A stretch of DNA of 64,000 nt from an uncultured Brevibacillus sp. (GTDB lineage Bacteria > Bacillota > Bacilli > Brevibacillales > Brevibacillaceae), in contig NZ_CANMZW010000005.1 of the NCBI RefSeq assembly GCF_947502445.1, positions 1-64,000 on the forward strand. Reading direction: 5' to 3'. The position numbers and the translations under genes are program-made. Below, one piece after another: positions 1 to 7,322 of the stretch; position 1 is the stretch's first letter, and each line of letters begins with the position of its first letter. Below the pieces are notes generated by a model, which was not told where the DNA came from, ran no database searches, and worked only from the letters and a program-made list of their open reading frames with translations.

Positions 1-74
1 TTGGCTAGTGGTTGGTAACTACAAACCCCCACAGTGGACTTTCACCACCTAGTTAGTCGCCATGCGTGGCGCAC
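1..74 (-). mobile_element. Group II intron, 5' end (partial)
   Basis: Read on the minus strand from 74 leftwards, the sequence opens with GTGCGCC, forms a short CGCC/GGCG hairpin and contains GGTGGTGAAAGTCCAC. This is the typical start of domain I of bacterial group II introns. The intron runs off the left edge, so its reverse transcriptase and 3' end are not seen. The 5' splice junction is placed between 75 and 74. Position -1 lies a few bases behind the T-tract of an intrinsic terminator (82-103), the usual target of class C introns. The family call is from motif memory; the class is inferred from the insertion site. Confidence 0.7.
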
Positions 75-81
75 TAAGAAA

Positions 82-103
82 AGCACCCTCATTTGAGAGT
101 GCT
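82..103 (-). terminator. Intrinsic terminator used as intron target
   Basis: On the minus strand a stem AGCACTCTCA / TGAGGGTGCT with a two-base loop is followed by TTTTCTTA and then directly by the intron start at 74. It overlaps the stop codon of the gene fragment that ends at 89. Confidence 0.7.
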
Positions 104-283
104 GTTTATAGCATCATGTAATTGTCTGATTTCCTCTGGGACCTCTACGTCTTCCACTCCGTACATCATTTTGTAATCAAACATTGCCTCTGGACTTTCT
201 TGTGCTTTTATCCAGTCACGTTGTTTTCGTTTTTCGTATTTGTGGTATTTATAAGAGGGCCTTAGATTAGATGTTTCAAGGCC
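89..283 (-). pseudogene. C-terminal fragment of an unknown protein
   Basis: A 64-codon open stretch on the minus strand ends at 89 inside the terminator stem. It has normal protein composition, charged and aromatic, including KYHKYEKRKQRDWIKAQ and MFDYKMMYGVEDVEVPEEI. A stop codon at 284-286 closes it upstream and there is no good start codon, so it looks like the tail of a longer gene that lost its front. I do not recognise the family. The terminator directly behind it supports a real former 3' end. Confidence 0.45.
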
Positions 284-451
284 TTACAGGCATTTTCGCT
301 CTGCGAAAGTTGAGTTAAAAATATTCACAATTGTACTTTTTTTAACATAAGTATAGGATACTAAAATGGAAAAACAACTATCCCTCTATTTAGTCGTTGG
401 GCGTAGGGAAGGAATAATACTTCCGAAGAGTAGGATAAGAAGCAATATTTG

Positions 452-539
452 GAGTCGTGACCCGAATTGGCACACTCACACGCTTCAGGTCCGTGTGGCG
501 CTAACCCCTCGTGAGGTTCGAGTCCTCTCTGATGCCCCA
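452..539 (+). tRNA. tRNA-Leu(CAG)-like sequence, probably degenerate
   Basis: The plus strand shows a D-loop AATTGGCA, an anticodon loop TTCAGGT with anticodon CAG, flanked by CACG/CGTG pairing, a long variable region of class II size, a T-arm GAGG-TTCGAGT-CCTC and a terminal CCA at 537-539. The acceptor strand (529-535) and the D-stem do not pair well with the 5' part, and there is a C-C mismatch next to the anticodon loop. It is either a decayed or phage-type tRNA-Leu, or a 3' half left by recombination. A tRNAscan-type model would decide. Confidence 0.4.
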
Positions 540-762
540 TATCATCAATAACAGATTTCCAATCTAGTTCTTCTGACCAGTTGTTGATGGCATGATGCTT
601 CGTTCGGTTTAATTCTACTATACGCTTCTTGAAGTCCTCCTTCGTCGCATGTACAAGGGTTACGCCCTGAGCATTCCTTTTGCTCCTTTCTTCGTATGTC
701 TTCTTCAGTTGATCACCTGTCGGGTTGATAACACTACCACCCCCTCCGCATTCGTCATGCAC
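535..762 (-). pseudogene. Fragment of an unknown gene abutting the tRNA-like sequence
   Basis: The minus-strand frame from 762 has protein-like composition for about 65 residues, containing EERSKRNAQG and RTKHHAINNWSEELDWK. It then runs antisense through the tRNA-like 3' end, where the composition becomes junk-like. The natural part therefore seems to stop at the tRNA 3' end, as expected at an old integration junction. I do not recognise the protein. Confidence 0.25.
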
Positions 763-966
763 CTATCTAGACCACAACTTTTTTCATTCAGATCTGTTCA
801 AGTTATTCTCTCTTTGTTAAAAGGTGAAAATTTCACTGAATAAGGTGACACAATATCCCAGCACAAAAACATATTCAATTTTTAATGATGACTAAACAGT
901 CGAATAAAGATAAAATAAAGGGAATTATGTCTATAAATACCAAAAATTGAAGAATTGATATAATAT

Positions 967-1389
967 ATGGAATTTTTAGATGATGAGTTGCTTCAACTCA
1001 TTTCCCCTGAATTTTCTTTGCTTGACGAAGTTACACAGAAACTAGTTTATCGTTCTTATTATTCCTTAACATACAACATGGTATTGTACATCGTACAAGA
1101 TTACAGTGTTGTACAAGATGTTATTCAGGAAGCCTTTCTAAAATCTTTAAAGAAAAGACCTGTTAATCAAGATAGCAAGCATTGTAAGGCTTGGTTAAAA
1201 ACCGTTGCTCGTAACCTTTCATTAAATTATTTACGAAAACTAAAAAAAATTAGTACGCAAAGTGACTTGGATAGTGTTTTTTGCCAGAAGGGCTTTGCGA
1301 AATCAAATCAAGGATTGGATGATCATCAATGGATGATAAAGAAAATGGATCAGTTGATTGACCCATATCATAAAAAATGCTCCTGTTGA
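967..1389 (+). pseudogene. ECF RNA polymerase sigma factor lacking region 4
   Basis: The 140-residue frame carries sigma region 2: an N-terminal helix pair, then VVQDVIQEAFLKSLKK and AWLKTVARNLSLNYLRK (about residues 50-100), which bind core polymerase and the -10 element. ECF factors are usually 160-200 residues with a region 4 helix-turn-helix for the -35 element; here the frame ends after CSC with no such domain. After an AAAAAA run at 1371-1376 the +1 frame stays open for about 40 more codons (to 1500). That tail resembles neither region 4 nor anything I can name. Upstream there is no strong ribosome binding site. Most likely a deleted or frameshifted gene in the decayed left region; a regulator made of region 2 alone is the less likely alternative. 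Confidence 0.6.
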
Positions 1390-1500
1390 GCCAAAGCCTG
1401 ATATAGACTCATCTTGGAGACAAGCAAAACAGCGGCTTCTACGGATTCTTCATCCTCTGACCACGATTCGTCGTTGGGTTATACGGAAACAGGAGTAATA
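1377..1500 (+). pseudogene. Out-of-frame tail behind the sigma factor fragment
   Basis: In the +1 frame relative to the sigma gene the sequence reads NAPVEPKPDIDSSWRQAKQR and then RLLRILHPLTTIRRWVIRK before a TAA TAG double stop. It could be the end of a fused neighbour, possibly an anti-sigma factor fragment, joined by deletion. This identity is a guess from composition and position only. Confidence 0.25.
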
Positions 1501-1579
1501 GAAGTCAAGAGTAAACAATTTGAAGAATCGCTCAATTTTAAGGTCCCAATATTGAAGTATATTGGATGGTCAACATCAA

Positions 1580-1975
1580 CTAGACTGATTTCTTGAGTGC
1601 CTCCTGTTTGTCCATGAATGGACTCAGATAACCCGATGTGGAATGAATTCTTGTTTCGTCAAACCATTTCACGTATTTATCTAAATTCTTGCTTCAACTG
1701 TGTCAGCGACTCAAACTGACAATTTCTCACGAACGTTTTGATCAGTTTAAAGGTTGTCACTGCGATTGCATTGTCATAGGGACAGACTTTTATACTCAAT
1801 GAAGATCTTTCTTTAAACGAACTCGTGGTTCGATTTTGCCTTATCCAGCGATCTAAAGCGGATGTACTCAAATCGTATTCTCTTAGTATTTCTCCATGTG
1901 GTTTGCCAGTCTCATATCATTGAACCATTTAATGTTGAATCCATCTGTAAATGCTCGATACTCACGTTTGCTCAT
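1580..1975 (-). mobile_element. IS3-family transposase remnant (orfA-orfB, broken)
   Basis: On the minus strand, pieces of both IS3 transposase genes can be read in shifting frames. OrfA starts MSKREYRAFTDGFN at 1975, shifts frame, and continues as GEILREYDLSTSALDRWIRQ, the typical orfA helix-turn-helix. The sequence then jumps to the end of orfB: CPYDNAIAVTTFKLIKT, LTQLKQEF and, in another frame, KYVKWFDETRIHSTSGYLSP up to a stop at 1580. The integrase core with its DDE residues is deleted and there are at least three frame breaks. The element is dead. Clear terminal repeats were not found, although the boundary may lie near 2030-2050. Confidence 0.75.
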
Positions 1976-2384
1976 GACATTCTCTCCGTCCTTTATCGAT
2001 TTGATTTTAATCTACTCGAACTTAAGAGAACTGTCCAATTCAGTGTAGCCTATTCATACAGAACTGGGCAAAAAACAACATATCCCTTGTTTAATCACCA
2101 TAATTCCTCCTTATCTTTGTAGAATTATTTTGGTTAAAAATAAAAAATTGTAAAAAAACGTAAGAAAACTATAAGTCCAAGTGTTTATATTATTGAAGAA
2201 GTTGGTTCAACTCATACATTATAGTACTCACAAATTGAAACCAACCACACAAAGAAGAGGAGGTGTAAGTATTTAAACCATTTTAAATATTACTAATCGT
2301 GAAGATCACTTGGTCCGAAAGATGATTTAAAACCTTCAAGATCAATCATTTCTCAAATTATTTTTATCAGAGAGGAAGATAACC

Positions 2385-2786
2385 ATGAAAAAGAAAAGTA
2401 AATTTGCCATCGCCGTTATGACAATTGGTATGTTATTAGGGACATCTGCATATGCTGCAACAGCAAATTTCGAAGGCAAACTACCAGCTAATCAAGGTGA
2501 TACTGAGATTAGTACAGTTGGAAGAACAAACAAGCCAGATGCTTTCAAATATTTTAACATCAAAATTACTAGCTTAGACTCTGAATATACAAGTGTTAGA
2601 GCGTGGACAGAAGGATGGACGGGCAGCAACTACTCCAATCCATATAATGAAGCCGAATTGAATGTCATTACACAGATCGCCTACGACTCAGTACCGTCCA
2701 AAGGTGATAATGTTACATTGAACCTTGATAACCCTGTTTATACGTCTTCATCGGTTGCTGTTAAAGGAAATTGGAATCCAAACTAA
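2385..2786 (+). CDS. Small secreted protein next to an ABC exporter
   Basis: 133 residues with a clear Sec signal peptide: a lysine-rich start, a hydrophobic core around residues 8-18 and a probable cut after AYA (about residue 24). The mature part of roughly 109 residues is rich in Ser, Thr, Asn and aromatic residues (TSVRAWTEGWTGSNYSNPYN), has no cysteine, and looks beta-rich. The start has a GAGAGGAAG binding site 6-10 bases upstream. It lies 400 bp ahead of a four-gene membrane transporter operon on the same strand, which suggests that the transporter serves or protects against this product. It vaguely recalls small secreted Bacillus proteins of the DUF2712 or lactococcin 972 kind, but I cannot assign a family. 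Function is unknown; a bacteriocin-like role is inference only. Confidence 0.8.
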   Translation: MKKKSKFAIAVMTIGMLLGTSAYAATANFEGKLPANQGDTEISTVGRTNKPDAFKYFNIKITSLDSEYTSVRAWTEGWTGSNYSNPYNEAELNVITQIAYDSVPSKGDNVTLNLDNPVYTSSSVAVKGNWNPN

Positions 2787-3187
2787 CTTATTTCGTTAAG
2801 GGATTTGATTTGTCTGTTAGAACTAAGCTACATTGTGTTGTAAGATTGCTTTAATTCGTTTTACATGGAGTGGTGGGCTTGATAAGCTCCATGTAAAACG
2901 AACTGTTAGTTTTCTAAGTATAGAAGCTTTGTATGGGCAACTTTACGTGATTTATTGGAGAATTTTGCGGAATCTATTACAGATCCCCCCTAAAGATAAG
3001 GAAAATGATGGCTGAAGCCTTGAAGTGCAGTCGCAATTAAAAACGGTTGTTTGTTCGTATTTCAATCGGCATTAGGTACGGAAAAGCGAGTGTCCTTTAA
3101 TGTAATACAGCAATGACACTCACCGGACAGACACTAGAGGTATGATGATTCATAACATTGTAAAATGCAATATTCGGAGGTTAGTGT
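2787..3187 (+). other. 400-bp gap with two inverted repeats
   Basis: I see no convincing gene. It holds a perfect 16-bp inverted repeat (2855-2870 with 2887-2902) and a smaller GAGTGTC / GACACTC pair at 3091-3123. The end of the gap carries the binding site GGAGG (3176-3180) of the next gene. It may contain the transporter promoter. Confidence 0.5.
2855..2902 (+). repeat. Perfect 16-bp inverted repeat
   Basis: TTCGTTTTACATGGAG and its exact reverse complement are separated by 16 bases. There is no T-tract on either side, so a simple terminator is unlikely. It could be an operator, an mRNA structure between the secreted protein gene and the transporter operon, or the ends of a lost element. 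Confidence 0.65.
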
Positions 3188-4024
3188 GTGAATTACTTTA
3201 AAATTGACATGAAAAGATTAGTAACTAGTAAAAAATTGATCGTGGTAATCATACTATTATTTGCTATCTCAATTATTGATCCAATCACAGTATTTATTCA
3301 ATTTTCTAATTACGTTGGTTCAGCAGAAAGAATTGGACAAAATCCATTTCAATTTTGGATGTTAATGAATTCAGTGAGTTGGGGGAATAATTTATACAAT
3401 TATATGTTTTGGATTTTTGCGGTATTATTAACGGGTTTGATCTATTTTGAGGATAAAAATACATCCTTTTATATGTATCAAATAACCAGGAAAAGTAGAA
3501 ACCAATACCTGACTTCAAAATTGACTTCTACATGGTTATTTTCATTCATTTTGATGTTGCTGGTTTTAGAAGTAAATCTTATAGTCACATACACGTTATT
3601 CCCTGACACCGCTGCTAAGACAGAGTACTTCTATAGATTAGTTCCTAGTGAGGGGAGTTTTGCATATGAATCTTTTTCAGCTCATCCAATATACATGGCT
3701 CAGATCTATACTTTTTTAAATGCCTTAGCGATGTCTATTTTTGTGCTATTTTCACTTTGTTTGCATATGTTATTTAAATTCACCAATAGATATGTCGCTC
3801 TCTTAATTCCAGTAATCATTCTGTATGGTATCAGCTTTATATTTGATTCCTTTCCAGGGCTTTTTTCATATAACATTAGAATGATTCTTCAGCCTAGAGC
3901 GACCAGCGCGTTGTCGACCATAATAACCTGGGAAAACGTTTATGTAGTTATAGGAGGATGGGTATTAGTGAACTGTCTATTGATAAGTATAATTTTCTTA
4001 AAGTCGAGAGATTGTTATGAATAG
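3188..4024 (+). CDS. ABC transporter membrane subunit 1 (ABC-2 like)
   Basis: 278 residues with about six hydrophobic helices, the first at residues 14-35 and the last near the C-terminus. The GTG start is chosen because GGAGG lies eight bases upstream. After the second helix comes a basic loop with TRKSRNQYL, matching RIGSRKDIL and RYGSRNNWL in the two following genes. Those three proteins therefore look like divergent copies of one permease. The gene overlaps the next by eight bases. Together with the ATPase at 5355 they should form an exporter or immunity pump in the cell membrane. The substrate is unknown; the secreted protein upstream is the natural candidate. Confidence 0.8.
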   Translation: MNYFKIDMKRLVTSKKLIVVIILLFAISIIDPITVFIQFSNYVGSAERIGQNPFQFWMLMNSVSWGNNLYNYMFWIFAVLLTGLIYFEDKNTSFYMYQITRKSRNQYLTSKLTSTWLFSFILMLLVLEVNLIVTYTLFPDTAAKTEYFYRLVPSEGSFAYESFSAHPIYMAQIYTFLNALAMSIFVLFSLCLHMLFKFTNRYVALLIPVIILYGISFIFDSFPGLFSYNIRMILQPRATSALSTIITWENVYVVIGGWVLVNCLLISIIFLKSRDCYE

Positions 4025-4676
4025 AACAATAAAAAATAATGTATTTTTATTAGTATTTATCATATATTTGGCGATTACTACTGTTGTTTTTTTAACAAAA
4101 ATTAATATCGGTCATGATTGGTTTAATCAATGGTTCTTTGACAAATTTTTTGTGTTTCAATTTATCTCAATAGTTGTTATAGGTTTAACAATCGAGGACC
4201 GATACTACCATTATTTGTCATATATAAGAATTGGGAGCAGAAAGGATATATTGAAAAATCAGTTATTAAGATACTATAGATTGGGATTTGTTTACATAAG
4301 TATTATGTTCATATTTATTATATTGGGTGCATTATTAATTCATATTATTTACGATAGTAAACACTTTTTGTATGTACTTGTATGGTATATAAGATATTTA
4401 TTAGGCGTTATTCTGTTTATAAATGTGATGTTGTGTTTGAGTTGGTCCAATAATTTAATCTTGAGTCGATATTGCAAACTACTTGTTTTCATATGGCTTG
4501 CTATTGAGCTTACAATTATTAAACCATATATAAAGAAATTTTTTTCTGCAGATATTAACTTGTTATTTTCCTGGGTCTTCCACAGAGGAGCAGAGAGTTA
4601 TTTTGTTATGTTAGTTGGAATTGTAATAACCACTTTATTATCTATTAGACTTAGCGATAAGAGGGATTTTCTATGA
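4017..4676 (+). CDS. ABC transporter membrane subunit 2
   Basis: 219 residues, very hydrophobic, about six helices. A short basic N-terminus is followed by a first helix at residues 9-29 and a conserved-looking acidic pair IED at the end of helix 2, then the basic loop YIRIGSRKDILKNQL. The same helix 2, acidic and basic loop order is seen in the proteins before and after. It overlaps the upstream gene by eight bases and the next by four (ATGA), so translation is probably coupled. I do not recognise a named family; DUF2705-like is one possibility that a profile search could test. Confidence 0.75.
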   Translation: MNRTIKNNVFLLVFIIYLAITTVVFLTKINIGHDWFNQWFFDKFFVFQFISIVVIGLTIEDRYYHYLSYIRIGSRKDILKNQLLRYYRLGFVYISIMFIFIILGALLIHIIYDSKHFLYVLVWYIRYLLGVILFINVMLCLSWSNNLILSRYCKLLVFIWLAIELTIIKPYIKKFFSADINLLFSWVFHRGAESYFVMLVGIVITTLLSIRLSDKRDFL

Positions 4677-5365
4677 TACAAGTTTTTAAGAATATGAGAG
4701 TTTATTTCATAGTTGTTTTGGCGGGCATTATTATTAGCTATGCGTATTTAAGGATCATGGACTTTAGCGACCTTGCTACTATGTTTCAAACCATTTTCGG
4801 TGGCAGACCTTTAGACACATTAATGTTAAAAGGTTTATTTTTTATGACATTATCTTTATTACAATATGTAAATACCGATTATATTATTTTTTACATAGAC
4901 AACTCAGACAGTTTGTCAGTTCGATATGGAAGTAGAAATAACTGGCTCAAAGCTCTGCTGAAAGGTTCACTAATGGTCACATCGGGATTTGTGTTATTCA
5001 TTTATTTTATATGGTTTCTTTTGGACATTGTATTTAATTCAGCTAAAGTCATTCAGACTATAAGTATAGATACTCTTGAAATGATCGGGAGAATCTATTT
5101 ATTTTGTGTCATCATAGTCCTGATACAGATATGCTTATTAATGAAGACGATGAAGTCGAATACCTATATGATAATGAGCGGTATTTTAATTGTGTTAGCC
5201 ATGACAAGCCACTATCATGGTTTCATCTTTAGCATTTTGCCTCAATTCAGTAATCCTTCGACTACCTCGCTCAACATCATTGCGAATATAGTAATTGTTC
5301 TTTTATTAATAGTCGTTATTTGGATGTTAAATAATAAGAAGGAGTTGGTATCCAATGAAAATTGA
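4673..5365 (+). CDS. ABC transporter membrane subunit 3
   Basis: 230 residues, about six transmembrane helices, with the loop SVRYGSRNNWLKALLKG after the second helix that ties it to the two upstream permeases. It shares four bases with the upstream gene and eleven with the ATPase gene downstream, which starts inside its end. Three different membrane subunits with one ATPase is unusual, because ABC-2 systems normally have one or two. Codon use is AT-rich like the rest of the island. Confidence 0.75.
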   Translation: MIQVFKNMRVYFIVVLAGIIISYAYLRIMDFSDLATMFQTIFGGRPLDTLMLKGLFFMTLSLLQYVNTDYIIFYIDNSDSLSVRYGSRNNWLKALLKGSLMVTSGFVLFIYFIWFLLDIVFNSAKVIQTISIDTLEMIGRIYLFCVIIVLIQICLLMKTMKSNTYMIMSGILIVLAMTSHYHGFIFSILPQFSNPSTTSLNIIANIVIVLLLIVVIWMLNNKKELVSNEN

Positions 5366-5987
5366 AGTAAAGAATTTTACCAAGTCTATAGGCAAAATTA
5401 AAGTTCTTGAGAATATAAATGTTTCTTTGAAAAGCGGAAATATTTATGGAATAGTTGGTAAAAACGGAAGTGGTAAAACTATGTTTTTAAGGATGATTGC
5501 TGGCCTAATATTACCAACAACTGGGGAAGTTAGGGTAGATGAAAAAATATTAGGCAAAGATATTTCATTTCCTGAAAATCTAGGGATTTTGCTTGAAAAA
5601 CCAAGTTTTCTCCCCCATCTTACAGGCTATGAAAATTTGCAGATGTTGGCTAAGATTAGAAATGTAACGGCCAATGAAGATATTCAATCTTTGATGTTAT
5701 TGTTTGATTTAGATTGGAAATCTAAAAAGAAATTTAAGGAATATTCGCTAGGGATGAAACAAAAAATGGGAATCATTCAAGCCATAATGGAAAATCAACA
5801 GCTCATCATATTAGATGAACCTTTTAATGCATTGGATGAGAGTTCTGTCGAAATACTAAGAAAAGTGTTAGAAAAACTAAAAGCAGAGGGTAAGTTAATC
5901 GTGATGACATCGCATAATAAAGAAGATATTGATTTATTAAGTGATTACACCTTTACTATTTCTCAAGGGAAAATGGGAGACTCATAA
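5355..5987 (+). CDS. ABC transporter ATP-binding protein
   Basis: 210 residues, one nucleotide-binding domain. Walker A is GKNGSGKT (about residues 35-42), the signature loop is the variant YSLGMKQKM typical of BcrA-like lantibiotic and antibiotic exporters, Walker B is LIILDEPFNALD, and the switch histidine is in MTSHN. AAGGAG lies eight bases before the ATG. It powers the three membrane proteins encoded just upstream. BcrA-type systems usually give self-protection from, or export of, peptide antibiotics; for this set that is inference. Confidence 0.9.
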   Translation: MKIEVKNFTKSIGKIKVLENINVSLKSGNIYGIVGKNGSGKTMFLRMIAGLILPTTGEVRVDEKILGKDISFPENLGILLEKPSFLPHLTGYENLQMLAKIRNVTANEDIQSLMLLFDLDWKSKKKFKEYSLGMKQKMGIIQAIMENQQLIILDEPFNALDESSVEILRKVLEKLKAEGKLIVMTSHNKEDIDLLSDYTFTISQGKMGDS

Positions 5988-6285
5988 GGAAACTACTTTA
6001 AAAAATCGATGTTTATAAAAAGTTGTAATAAGGCTTATGTTCGACACGAGACATTTTCATCTTTCGCCGCAATTCTTTGTACTTTTATACTGCCATAAAT
6101 ATCTGTGTGTCGGACTCTGCTCTTTCCCACAGATTCGTTCAACAATAACAAAAGAAAATCAAACAAAGGCTCCCAACCTGCCGCTGGTTACAGGGTCGAA
6201 GACAGTGTAAGAAACCGGTAAGCGGATGACTATGATAAGGCGCTTCTTCTTGCCGCTTAGTTGTGATCGGCTCTGAGACATTCCC
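5988..6285. other. Junction between the AT-rich island and GC-richer debris
   Basis: No gene is visible. Base composition changes here from the AT-rich transporter island to the GC-richer hydrolase fragment. No clear terminator was found behind the ATPase gene. Confidence 0.4.
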
Positions 6286-6650
6286 TTAACGGCTGACGCT
6301 GTCAAAGAAAGCGATCAGTGCGGCGTTGGTTGCCTCTGGTTGCTCCTGTTGGACCACCAGTTCAAAACCCGGGGTGAGTCCGGTCCGCTCTAACTCATTG
6401 ACTAAGAAATCTACATCTTCTTCTGTCAGCAAGTCTGGCAGTACGTCCGGAATCTGCATTTTATCGGTCAATCCAGAGCCGGGAAGTGGAATAAGTCCTC
6501 TTCCCGCAAAAGGAACACTGAGGCCCGCGACAGCCTTGAATATGTCTGGCCGAGACCTTGCTGCTAACCATGCAACAGGCGGGACCCAGTCATGTCCGAC
6601 GATGTAGGCTTCGATGAGCGGCCGTAGCCACAGCCAAAGGGAACACCACA
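6286..6650 (-). pseudogene. Alpha/beta hydrolase (epoxide hydrolase-like) remnant
   Basis: The minus-strand frame keeps pieces of an epoxide hydrolase-type enzyme in the right order: AYIVGHDW around the nucleophile Asp, RPDIFKAVAGLSVPF, then LLTEEDVDFLVNELERTG from the lid, then QQEQPEATNAALIAFFDS from the C-terminus. The parts between are missing, including the region of the acidic residue and catalytic His, and the usual Gly-Ala after the nucleophile is replaced by Val-Pro. At about 128 residues against some 300 it cannot be active. It is debris with at least two internal deletions. Confidence 0.7.
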
Positions 6651-6653
6651 GCA

Positions 6654-7030
6654 TCAGCAGACCAAACGCCAAAAGGTGCTAACGCCATGCACCAACACTT
6701 TGCCATACAGAGCTTCATCCGGCGTTTTTACCCCCTTCGACTCGACACACCCCATCGCATCAATAAACTGACTGATACGGAGCTTGAACGTCACCTCCAC
6801 CCGGTCGCGGTAACCCCTGATCCCACCAATGATCGGGCGAAGCAACATCTTCCTTTTAGCAATGGTTGCGGCCTTGAATACTTCCCGCCATTTCGGGATG
6901 TACTGCTGGAGCGTCTCCATTTCAACACGTTCAACCTTCCTAGCCGCAAACTCTTGTTCCAGTTTACCGCGCTTCGATTACTTTAAGCACTTCCTCCTGA
7001 TATTTGTTGAGTTCAAGCTCCGGTTTCCAA
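6654..7030 (-). pseudogene. Large serine recombinase, C-terminal fragment
   Basis: Read on the minus strand, a charged coiled-coil (LNKYQEEVLKVIEAR, then after one frameshift LEQEFAARKVERVEMETLQQ) leads into IPKWREVFKAATIAKRKMLL and VEVTFKLRISQFI. This order is typical of the last 120 residues of large serine recombinases of phages and mobile elements. The catalytic resolvase domain is absent. The fragment begins right behind the tRNA-Ala terminator, so it is probably what remains of an element once integrated or rearranged here. Family call from motif memory, moderate certainty. Confidence 0.6.
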
Positions 7031-7040
7031 AAAGTCAAAC

Positions 7041-7064
7041 AAAAAAACGGCATCTCTGCCGTTT
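7041..7064 (-). terminator. Terminator of tRNA-Ala
   Basis: AAACGGCA / TGCCGTTT hairpin followed on the minus strand by a run of T, directly downstream of the tRNA gene. Confidence 0.85.
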
Positions 7065-7078
7065 CCGTACCACCTATA

Positions 7079-7154
7079 TGGTGGAGCATAGCGGGATCGA
7101 ACCGCTGACCTCTACACTGCCAGTGTAGCGCTCTCCCAGCTGAGCTAATGCCCC
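7079..7154 (-). tRNA. tRNA-Ala(GGC)
   Basis: A complete 76-base cloverleaf on the minus strand: acceptor GGGGCAT with ATGCTCC, D-arm with AGCTGGGAGAGC, anticodon stem CTACA/TGTAG with loop CTGGCAG (anticodon GGC), T-arm with GGTTCGATCC, and an encoded CCA. It reads alanine codons GCC and GCU. The CCA end faces the recombinase fragment. Confidence 0.95.
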
Positions 7155-7253
7155 ATATTGTCCTTCCAGCGTTTACCGCCTCAGTGAATTTAGTATAGCA
7201 CAACGCCCTATTACACCGCAAGAAAAAATACCTAAAAACCCCCCGTACCCAGC

Positions 7254-7286
7254 GAAAAAGCCAACCGACAAAATCACCGGTTGGCT
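7254..7286 (-). terminator. Terminator of the Ig-repeat protein gene
   Basis: AGCCAACCG / CGGTTGGCT stem followed by TTTTTC on the minus strand, 37 bases behind the stop codon at 7323. Confidence 0.85.
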
Positions 7287-7322
7287 CTCTCTTATAATCC
7301 CATGCAAGCTTGTCTATCTTCC

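Noticed and set aside
2833..3015. 60-codon frame between the secreted protein and the transporter
   Set aside because: It runs through the 16-bp inverted repeat, lacks a binding site and has no recognisable features.
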